DNA of 35,782 nt, from assembly GCA_017521195.1 (NCBI GenBank), contig JAFXGP010000017.1, positions 1-35,782 of the forward strand, written 5' to 3'. Source of the DNA: Lachnospiraceae bacterium. GTDB taxonomy: Bacteria; Bacillota; Clostridia; Lachnospirales; Lachnospiraceae. Positions 6,573-12,985 of this stretch are shown here, piece after piece. The position numbers and the translations under genes were made by a program. Every line of letters begins with the position of its first letter. The first letter of the stretch is position 1. The notes beneath the pieces were generated by a model that saw only the letters and a program-made list of their open reading frames with translations, did no database searches and had not been told where the DNA came from.

Positions 6573-7490
6573 ATGTCAAAACAAGCAAATATAGGATATC
6601 AATTTACATCAGCTATAAATGATTGTTTTAAGCCTGGAATGGATAAACATAGTATAAAAGCATCGGAAGGGTCAGATTATCGTATATACAGCTATGCTGC
6701 TCGAGAAGATATGATATCTTTTTCAAAACAATTTTCTCATTTTATGAAGTATAATTTCCCGGAAGTTCGACAAGTAAAAAATATTACTGTTGAGCACATT
6801 AATTCATTTTTATCGTTAAGAACTAATGTGACAGAAAAAACAGTAAGACATGATATCAGTTGTTTTAACAAGTTGGAATTAGTATGTAGTAAAAAATTTG
6901 GACTTAGAAATCTTGATTGGAGAACAAATAGAATTGTTCCCAAGGTAGAAAAAGAAAGAATTAGAGATGCGGTTTTTTCAGATAAACAAATATCTCTGCT
7001 GAAGGATTATTTTGAAACCAGGGGAGATAGTTATGGGAAAAGGGCATTTTATATTGCGGAAAGAACAAGTTGCAGAGTGTCGGAAATAGCTAAATTGCAA
7101 GCAAGAGACATTAAAGAAAATCAAGATGGTACAGGCGTTCTTTCGATTGTTGATAGCAAAGGAAAAAGGTCTAGAGACATAGAGTTGACTAAGGATGATG
7201 TAAAATTGTTTAAGGATATTATTGGTGATAAAAGCGGGAGTGAGAGACTAGTACCCCTTAGAGAAAATTCGATTAATCAGTATCTTCATAGAGCTTGTAA
7301 ACATCTTGGATTTACCAATATTCTGAATGCGAAAACAGGTTATCATAGTCTTCGTAAAGCAACGATTAGACACTATTATCATAATCAGATTCCTTTGGTA
7401 GGAGAAAAACGAGCGAGAGAACTTAGTATGCTGCGATTGGGGCATAGTGCCAATCGGACAGATTTGTGTCATATATATTTGGGAATATAA
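6573..7490 (+). CDS. Tyrosine recombinase, distinct from the integrases
   Basis: A 305-residue site-specific recombinase of the phage-integrase fold. An N-terminal SAM-like core-binding half (to about residue 125, ending near SCFNKLELVC) precedes the catalytic half: Arg in ERTSCRVSEIAKL (about 168), HxxR in GYHSLRKATIRHYY (about 258), GHS in LRLGHSANRT, and the nucleophile Tyr only three residues from the C-terminus (HIYLGI). All key residues appear present. The start is ATG 6573 with AAGGAG seven bases upstream; an ATG at 6540 is in frame without a ribosome site. It is far from the attachment sites, alone on its strand, and preceded by the 50-nt hairpin, so it probably acts on a site other than uvrB (resolution, inversion or dimer control). 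Confidence 0.85.
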   Translation: MSKQANIGYQFTSAINDCFKPGMDKHSIKASEGSDYRIYSYAAREDMISFSKQFSHFMKYNFPEVRQVKNITVEHINSFLSLRTNVTEKTVRHDISCFNKLELVCSKKFGLRNLDWRTNRIVPKVEKERIRDAVFSDKQISLLKDYFETRGDSYGKRAFYIAERTSCRVSEIAKLQARDIKENQDGTGVLSIVDSKGKRSRDIELTKDDVKLFKDIIGDKSGSERLVPLRENSINQYLHRACKHLGFTNILNAKTGYHSLRKATIRHYYHNQIPLVGEKRARELSMLRLGHSANRTDLCHIYLGI

Positions 7491-7514
7491 TAAGCGAAAG
7501 ATTTCTTTCGCTTA
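7491..7514. terminator. Bidirectional terminator between convergent genes
   Basis: A perfect 10-bp stem (TAAGCGAAAG with CTTTCGCTTA) has a 4-nt loop. It separates the recombinase (ends 7490) from the leftward Xre gene (ends 7520). Confidence 0.75.
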
Positions 7515-7519
7515 TAGTT

Positions 7520-8686
7520 TTATCCATAATTAATTTCCCATGCAATGTTCCATTTAATGAAGTCCGAAATGTATTCTATAGAAGTTAATGATGAATAATC
7601 AACTCCTTCAAGTATTCGAGAAGGAACTTTTGTATATTTGTATAAATCTTTAGGAGCTGTTTTATATTTTGTTGTGAGTTTTTCAAATGCTTGTGCATAC
7701 ATAAGCAACAGGAAAACGATATCTTCTAAATCTCCAGAACTGAGGTTGTGATAATCGGCAATTAGTTCTTCCATGTCTTCTTCGGTATAACAATATTCGT
7801 CATCATCTTCCATATTAGAAAGTTTGCTAGATAATTCATTATATTGTGAGATATAGTGTTTTAGACTTTTTTTCAATTTATTGTTCTGTATTTCTAGAGA
7901 TATGCATTTTTCTTGTAGTTCTATTAACTCAGATGCAGAGATAAACTCATTCTGTGGAAGTGCAACATGATTTTCCAATTTGTGCATTATTTCATTAAGA
8001 GTTTTTTGTTTAATTAAAATATTCTTGTCGAGCTGAGATTGTTCTTTGCTCAAGGTAGATATAGTATTTTTTCTTTCTTCCATCTCTTTCTCGAGTTCAA
8101 TTATTTCATCACATCGGGCATCTATTTTTTGGTCGAGTCGTTTCAATTGAGTTAATTGTTCTTCTATTTTCTTTTCTAGGTTTTCAATTTTTTGATATTG
8201 CTTTGGAAGGCCATTTTGTAAGGTTTCTTCAAATCGTTCCATTTTTTCTACAATGTCGCTAGAAGCATATCCACTAAAAATAATATTATGCTTAATTTTG
8301 TTTGGACTGTATGGAACAGAATGACCATATGCTCGGATAAATGAAAGGAGGGCAGAAATATCCCTTGAGGAATATTCTCGTTGTGGATAAGCACCTATTC
8401 CAAATGTCTTTAGCAGTTCTCGTAGAAATTCTTTGCGAGAGAGTTCATCTTGATTAAGAATATCCTCTTTCTTTGTTTGTAAACGAAGCAAAGAAGGTAG
8501 TTCAACATTAAGAAAGTTTGAAATGGCAACAATATGTTCAAGTGAAATATTACGTTTTCCCTGTTCAAATTTTTGATATGCAGAAAGAGATGTATTCAAT
8601 ACTGCTGCTAAATCTTTTTGTGTATATCCACGTTTTTTACGAGTTTCTTTTATATTTTTTCGAATAGTGTCCTGTATTTTCTTCAT
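7520..8686 (-). CDS. Xre-family HTH protein with long coiled coil
   Basis: This 388-residue protein begins with an Xre/Cro helix-turn-helix (about residues 5-60, including YTQKDLAAVLNTSLSAYQKF and GKRNISLEHIVAISNFLNVE). A linker is followed by a long heptad-rich coiled coil at about residues 145-290 (ENLEKKIEEQLTQLKRLDQK and onward). An acidic stretch (MEDDDEYCYTEEDMEELIAD) and a C-terminal helical region close the protein. The start at 8686 has GGAGGG upstream; a longer in-frame start at 8719 overlaps a palindrome and is less likely. It is divergent from a cytosine-5 methyltransferase gene and probably regulates itself and that gene through the palindromes between them. The coiled coil is unusual for a simple repressor and may serve oligomerisation or sensing. 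Confidence 0.8.
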   Translation of the reverse strand: MKKIQDTIRKNIKETRKKRGYTQKDLAAVLNTSLSAYQKFEQGKRNISLEHIVAISNFLNVELPSLLRLQTKKEDILNQDELSRKEFLRELLKTFGIGAYPQREYSSRDISALLSFIRAYGHSVPYSPNKIKHNIIFSGYASSDIVEKMERFEETLQNGLPKQYQKIENLEKKIEEQLTQLKRLDQKIDARCDEIIELEKEMEERKNTISTLSKEQSQLDKNILIKQKTLNEIMHKLENHVALPQNEFISASELIELQEKCISLEIQNNKLKKSLKHYISQYNELSSKLSNMEDDDEYCYTEEDMEELIADYHNLSSGDLEDIVFLLLMYAQAFEKLTTKYKTAPKDLYKYTKVPSRILEGVDYSSLTSIEYISDFIKWNIAWEINYG

Positions 8687-8711
8687 ACAAATCCCTCCAT
8701 TGCAATAAAAA

Positions 8712-8728
8712 TAGCACAATATGTGCTA
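8712..8728. promoter_or_regulatory. Operator-like palindrome before the Xre gene
   Basis: A perfect palindrome TAGCACA-ATA-TGTGCTA lies 26 nt upstream of the Xre start. The half-site TGTGCTA recurs at 8779-8785 in the divergent region. Spacing and symmetry fit a dimeric HTH operator. Confidence 0.5.
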
Positions 8729-8797
8729 CAAATCAATAAAACGCCCGAACATATCGCAAAAATATTTGAATATGTCATTGTGCTAGAATTTCAGCGT

Positions 8798-8808
8798 ACC
8801 GCAGCGGT
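8798..8808. promoter_or_regulatory. Short GC-rich palindrome
   Basis: ACCGC-A-GCGGT is a perfect 5-bp inverted repeat in an AT-rich divergent region, 53 nt upstream of the methyltransferase start. Confidence 0.35.
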
Positions 8809-8816
8809 GAGTACAA

Positions 8817-8838
8817 AAAGAAACGGGCCCGCTTCTTT
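8817..8838. promoter_or_regulatory. 22-bp palindrome at methyltransferase leader
   Basis: AAAGAA-a-CGGGCCCG-c-TTCTTT is symmetric about GGGCCC with a single mismatched pair. It lies just upstream of the ribosome site of the methyltransferase gene. It may be an operator for the methyltransferase or for the Xre protein; the loop-free symmetry favours DNA binding over an RNA terminator. Confidence 0.45.
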
Positions 8839-8860
8839 CAATTAACGAAAGGAGCAATTT

Positions 8861-9907
8861 ATGAAAATTAAAAAAAAGAGATTAGAAATCATTGAAATGT
8901 GTGCAGGTGTTGGAGAAACATCGCTAGGATTGGAAAATGCTTGTGAGAGATTTGGAATTGACATGGTAATCAATTTATTTTGTGAGATTGACAAATTTGC
9001 AACACAAGGATATAGGGCATTGCATCCTGATGTCATTGACTGGGTTGAAGATATGACCAAGGCTTCTTTTAAAGGAAGAAGATGTGATGTTTTATTAGCG
9101 ACAACGCCGTGCCAAGGATTTTCAGAACTAGGGAAAAAGGAGGGATTTAAACCTGTAGAAGGCAACGATAGTGCAATCATCTGGCATACTTTTAGGCTGC
9201 TTGATGAATTAGAGGAAAAACCCAAAATCATCTTTTTTGAAAATGTCAGGGGAATGGTAAGTAAGAGAAATCAAAAGGACTTCAAAACCTTCCAAATGGA
9301 GTTGATGAAAAGAGGATATAAGGTTCAGTACAAAGTATTGGATGCACAAGATTATGGAGTACCACAGCATCGGGAAAGGGTATATATCATTGCAACACTA
9401 GATGCTATAGAATTTGAGTTTCCGCAAAAAGAAGTCTTAAAGGTATTCTTGAAGGATATCCTTGAAAAAAATGTGGATAGTAAATATGCGATGCCTAATA
9501 TGGAAAGACAAATCAATGGAGACATTGGAAGAAATCGAAGTGTAAGAGTACATAATCCTTCTTATGCGAAAGTAGCATACACCCTTACAACAAAATCAAG
9601 AGGGCAAAGTAGTAACAACTATGTCTATATGGAAGACGTTTCTAAGGATAATGTTGTTCGTTTTACTCCTAAAAATAGTACTTCCCTTAATATGCTTAAG
9701 AAAAAACCTATTCGTTCATTAACACGAATGGAATTAGGAAGACTTATGGGAATGAAAGAGGACGATATTCACAAACTTGATTTCATAAGCGACACGCAAT
9801 TTTCTAAGCAGATGGGAAATGGAATTGTTATTCCTGTAGTAGAAAAAATATTTGTCGAAGTTTTAAAGGCATATATGGAACAAAGTGAAGACTTTTTGAC
9901 AAAGTAA
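8861..9907 (+). CDS. Second DNA cytosine-5 methyltransferase
   Basis: A 348-residue cytosine-5 methyltransferase. Motif I is the unusual EMCAGVGETSLGLE (about residues 11-24), where the common DLF-G-GG is replaced. Motif IV TTPCQGFSE carries catalytic Cys84, motif VI is FFENVRG, motif VIII is VPQHRERVYII, and motif X is QMGNGIVIPVV near the C-terminus. All catalytic motifs are present. The target-recognition region is short (about residues 195-280). Ribosome site AAAGGAG precedes the ATG. No endonuclease gene is adjacent, so it may be a solitary methyltransferase protecting the element from host restriction. Its divergent neighbour is an Xre protein that could control it. Confidence 0.9.
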   Translation: MKIKKKRLEIIEMCAGVGETSLGLENACERFGIDMVINLFCEIDKFATQGYRALHPDVIDWVEDMTKASFKGRRCDVLLATTPCQGFSELGKKEGFKPVEGNDSAIIWHTFRLLDELEEKPKIIFFENVRGMVSKRNQKDFKTFQMELMKRGYKVQYKVLDAQDYGVPQHRERVYIIATLDAIEFEFPQKEVLKVFLKDILEKNVDSKYAMPNMERQINGDIGRNRSVRVHNPSYAKVAYTLTTKSRGQSSNNYVYMEDVSKDNVVRFTPKNSTSLNMLKKKPIRSLTRMELGRLMGMKEDDIHKLDFISDTQFSKQMGNGIVIPVVEKIFVEVLKAYMEQSEDFLTK

Positions 9908-9915
9908 ATTTCGTA

Positions 9916-9940
9916 GAGAACATTGAGGAGAAATGTTCTC
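9916..9940 (+). terminator. Hairpin after second methyltransferase gene
   Basis: A perfect 9-bp stem (GAGAACATT with AATGTTCTC) has a 7-nt loop and starts nine bases after the stop. It is followed by CCCAATATT rather than a T run, so terminator strength is doubtful. Confidence 0.45.
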
Positions 9941-10076
9941 CCCAATATTCCATCTAATGTAAATATAGTATTAGTTTAAATTGCATAATTAAGGCGCTGA
10001 AATCCGAAAAAATACGCGGTAAAGTTATAGTAAGAATTACACTATTAGGTAAAGGAAAAAAAGGAGGTAAATGTCT

Positions 10077-10277
10077 ATGAAGGAAGCTACAAATATTGCT
10101 AAATTGGTTTATTATCCTAGTGAAATTATGGTTATGTTGGGGATTAGTAAATCAGCTTGTTATTCATTTTTGAACGAGACATATGAAAAGAAATCGCCAT
10201 TTCGAGTTATTAAGATAAATACTTCAATTCGAGTACCAAAGGAGGGGTTTGACTTATGGCTAAAGGAAGTTTGTTAA
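10077..10277 (+). CDS. Excisionase-like small HTH protein (Xis)
   Basis: A 66-residue protein with a winged-helix/MerR-like fold typical of excisionases: YYPSEIMVMLGISKSACYSF forms the helix-turn-helix and INTSIRVPKEGFDLWLKEV the wing and last helix. Such proteins bend DNA at attachment sites and shift integrases towards excision. AAGGAGG at 10061-10067 fits ATG 10077 (nine bases) better than ATG 10071 (three bases). Its 3' end overlaps the first integrase start by 22 nt, so the two are probably translationally coupled, as in Tn916-like modules. Confidence 0.75.
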   Translation: MKEATNIAKLVYYPSEIMVMLGISKSACYSFLNETYEKKSPFRVIKINTSIRVPKEGFDLWLKEVC

Positions 10278-11452
10278 ACAAGGGTGATAGAAATGGAGCT
10301 GCTATTTATAATGGCAGCTCTTGGTATCATCGTTATAAAGAGTTGTTACCTGACGGTACAATTAAATATGGAAAAAGAGAAGGGTTTGCCACTGCGGAAG
10401 ATGCAAATGAGAGTAAAAAAAAGTATGAGCAGGAATTTGAGAACCAAGCAAGGCGACAAGGATTGGCAACAAGGGTAGATGGGAAGGTAATGTTCACCGA
10501 TTTTTTGAAATACTATCTGGAAGATGTATTAAAGCCTACTTGTGAGCCATCTACCGCGATTGTTTATTCTTATGTGTTATACAGAAATGTAATGCCTATT
10601 ATTAAAAAAGATATTGAGATAGGACTTGTGGATAAGGAGTTTTTAGATGCCATTCTTGACAAGGTTGCTCCTCTCTCAAAGTCATCCGCAAATAAGACAA
10701 AAGAATTTTTTTTTATGGCATTAAAGCAGGCATACAGGGAAAGAAGAATTCCTTCTATACCAAACATGAAAAAGTGTCCAAGACCGGCAACTCAAATTCA
10801 GATATTGAACAAGGAACAGCTAAGATTATTATTGAAATCGGCATCGCAAAGTAATTGGTATTTGGAGATTTTGTTGGCGACATTTGCAGGATTGCGAAAA
10901 GGCGAGATATTAGGGTTGAAGTTCCAAGATTTTGATTTTGAAAATCAAACCGTGAGCATATCAAGACAACTTTCCTTATCAGTGGAATTGGAAGAAGGGA
11001 TGTGTGTAAAGAAGAGTGCTGAAAAGGTGGAAAAGAAACCTAAAAGTGATAGTTCCAATAGAACCTTGTATATTCCGGATGTGATTGTTAAGGAAGTAAA
11101 TAAGCGAAAGACAAGAGTAGAAAAAGATAAGGAGGCGGTAGGTAGCTTATATAAAGATAATGGATTTATTTGCTGTTTGGATGACGGGAGTACTAGAGGG
11201 ATTACTTCTTTAAATACATATCTTACTAAGGTGTGTAAGAGACAGGGGTTGCCCCATATAACGGTTCATTCACTTCGCCATTTATATGCAACTATTCTGT
11301 TAGAACAAGGCTATTCGCTACCTATTATAAGTGCTCTTTTGGGTCATTCTTCCATACACACGACGTTTGAACTTTATGCTGAAATTATGGATAGTACAAG
11401 TGAAATTAAAGCATATTTGGATGATTTATATGCAGAAGAGGAGATGTCATAA
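10256..11452 (+). CDS. Tyrosine integrase 1 (Tn916-type)
   Basis: A 398-residue integrase. The N-terminal arm-binding domain of the AP2-like type (YNGSSWYHRYKELLPDGTIK, then the GFAT-EDA pattern) is followed by a core-binding SAM-like domain (about 75-165) and the catalytic domain. Catalytic residues are visible: Arg in AGLRKGEILGLKF (about 214), Lys in the beta-hairpin before SNRTLYIP, HxxR in HSLRHLYATI, GHS in LLGHSSIHTT and nucleophile Tyr in FELYAEI (about 374). It is encoded immediately before a second integrase with a 1-nt gap. Together with the excisionase it probably integrates the element at the uvrB core. I cannot tell which of the two integrases cuts which strand or site. Confidence 0.9.
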   Translation: MAKGSLLNKGDRNGAAIYNGSSWYHRYKELLPDGTIKYGKREGFATAEDANESKKKYEQEFENQARRQGLATRVDGKVMFTDFLKYYLEDVLKPTCEPSTAIVYSYVLYRNVMPIIKKDIEIGLVDKEFLDAILDKVAPLSKSSANKTKEFFFMALKQAYRERRIPSIPNMKKCPRPATQIQILNKEQLRLLLKSASQSNWYLEILLATFAGLRKGEILGLKFQDFDFENQTVSISRQLSLSVELEEGMCVKKSAEKVEKKPKSDSSNRTLYIPDVIVKEVNKRKTRVEKDKEAVGSLYKDNGFICCLDDGSTRGITSLNTYLTKVCKRQGLPHITVHSLRHLYATILLEQGYSLPIISALLGHSSIHTTFELYAEIMDSTSEIKAYLDDLYAEEEMS

Positions 11453-11453
11453 T

Positions 11454-12755
11454 ATGGAAGTAGGATTAGATAAATATATAGATTATAAAGTGAAAACCGT
11501 TCAAACAATCAAAAATAATTATGGATTTAGAGTAATCCTCAAATATGAAGACGGTAGTAGTAAAACTCAGCAACGAGCTGGGTTTGCTACTAAAAAGGAA
11601 GCAGAGGAAGAACGATGTATTACCATAGGGCAATTAAAAAATCGAACCTATCTTGTGTATGGGAATATGCTGGTTAAAGATTATTTTGAACATTGGTATG
11701 AGGATGATATCAAGAAAAGGGTAGGAAGCTACAATACCATTTATAATTATGGAGGTGTGATTAGAAATCATATTGTTCCAATGCTTGGTAATAAAAGAAT
11801 GAGTGCCTTGAATTCGGCTGACATTATCCGATTATATAATAAGGTATATAAGTATTCGGAAAGTGTTGCATATCAGGTAAAGACCATAGTAAATACGTGC
11901 CTAAATTATGCAATAGATGAGAGGGCTGTAGAAGTAAATGTTGCCGATGGGATAGCATTACCCAAGGGGATAAAAAAGAAATCCTACCATTCAAGAGTGA
12001 TTAATACCGACAAGACATTAAATCACCAGCAGATTGTAAAATTGATTAATGGAAGTAAGAATACTCCTATACATTTAATGGTTTTATTTAATGTAATTAT
12101 GGGATTAAGATGCTCGGAAATTATTGGATTAAAATACTCGGATGTGGATTTTATGCGACAGAAATTAAGTGTAGAAAGGCAGTTGGGGAGAGATAAGAAT
12201 ATTTCAAAGGAAATAGCTGCGCCTAAGACCTATACAAAGCAGGAAATAGCTGTGAAAACATATTCGAGTAAGAGAGAACTTGATATTCCTGATATCGTTT
12301 TTGAAGCGATTTTAAAAGAAAAGAAAAGGTATGAAACAAATAAGAGTAGAAGAAAAAAATATTTTCAAGATTTAGAGTATATTTGCTGTAGTTCCTATGG
12401 GAGACCGCGTGGAAAAACTTATCATTTTAAGCATTTCAAACAGTTGTTACAAGACTTGGATTTGCCTGATGTTAGGTGGCACGACTTACGAGCAACAGCA
12501 AGTACTACTTTGTTGGTTGCAGGTTTTAGTCCCAAAGCTGTTTCTAAGTTGATGGGACATTCCAAAGAGATATTATGTGTTGATACTTATGGTGACGAAA
12601 GAAAAATGGCAGCAATAAAACTTGATAGATTGAATAGTTTCATTGAAAGTATCATACCGGTTGAGACGAAAGAGAATGGGAATGAACTTGGTGCTTACAA
12701 AATCGTGGTGGATGAATATATTTCCGCAACACCACAAGTCGAACAGATGTTCTAA
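11454..12755 (+). CDS. Tyrosine integrase 2 (tandem partner)
   Basis: A 433-residue integrase of the same family as its upstream neighbour but clearly diverged. Arm-binding domain: NNYGFRVILKYEDGSSKTQQ followed by AGFATKKEAEEE. Catalytic residues: Arg in MGLRCSEIIGLKY (about 219), Lys in KTYSSKRELDIPD, HxxR in WHDLRATAST, GHS in LMGHSKEI and Tyr in VDTYGDE (about 379). All appear intact. The start ATG 11454 comes one base after the stop of integrase 1, indicating coupling; an earlier frame extension from 11331 overlaps integrase 1 and is rejected. It is the last gene before the right attachment region, about 485 nt from the core. A two-integrase arrangement suggests both may be needed. Confidence 0.9.
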   Translation: MEVGLDKYIDYKVKTVQTIKNNYGFRVILKYEDGSSKTQQRAGFATKKEAEEERCITIGQLKNRTYLVYGNMLVKDYFEHWYEDDIKKRVGSYNTIYNYGGVIRNHIVPMLGNKRMSALNSADIIRLYNKVYKYSESVAYQVKTIVNTCLNYAIDERAVEVNVADGIALPKGIKKKSYHSRVINTDKTLNHQQIVKLINGSKNTPIHLMVLFNVIMGLRCSEIIGLKYSDVDFMRQKLSVERQLGRDKNISKEIAAPKTYTKQEIAVKTYSSKRELDIPDIVFEAILKEKKRYETNKSRRKKYFQDLEYICCSSYGRPRGKTYHFKHFKQLLQDLDLPDVRWHDLRATASTTLLVAGFSPKAVSKLMGHSKEILCVDTYGDERKMAAIKLDRLNSFIESIIPVETKENGNELGAYKIVVDEYISATPQVEQMF

Positions 12756-12869
12756 TATGTGTGGACAAATTACCCTATATATGGTATCATATTAAAGTGT
12801 GTATCAAGAATAAAATAGAGTGGTTTGTCCATATTGTTTTTGTAGTTCATACAGTTTGAAAATGAAAAT

Positions 12870-12889
12870 TGGGTGACCCAATTGTGCAT
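12870..12889 (+). repeat. Right copy of element-end direct repeat
   Basis: This 20-nt sequence matches 456-475 with one mismatch (TGGGTGACCCA then ATTGTGCAT). It lies between integrase 2 and the rebuilt uvrB. It is probably a recombination protein binding site. Confidence 0.55.
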
Positions 12890-12934
12890 TTGACAAAAAA
12901 TGAGAAATTGGAAACAAGTTAAGCAATCAAAAAA

Positions 12935-12963
12935 ATGACTTATAGAGAAATATTTACTATAAC
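12935..12963 (+). promoter_or_regulatory. Element-borne promoter for rebuilt uvrB
   Basis: ATGACT (12935-12940), a 17-nt spacer and TATAAC (12958-12963) lie 23 nt upstream of the uvrB ATG. This promoter belongs to the element and would replace the native uvrB promoter cut off at the left end. A TTGACA at 12890-12895 has no good -10 box. Confidence 0.45.
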
Positions 12964-12985
12964 TTTTTAAGAAAGAAGTGGCAAA

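Noticed and set aside
11331-11453. N-terminal extension of integrase 2 from 11331
   Set aside because: It overlaps integrase 1 in another frame and lacks homology; ATG 11454 begins the conserved arm-binding domain.
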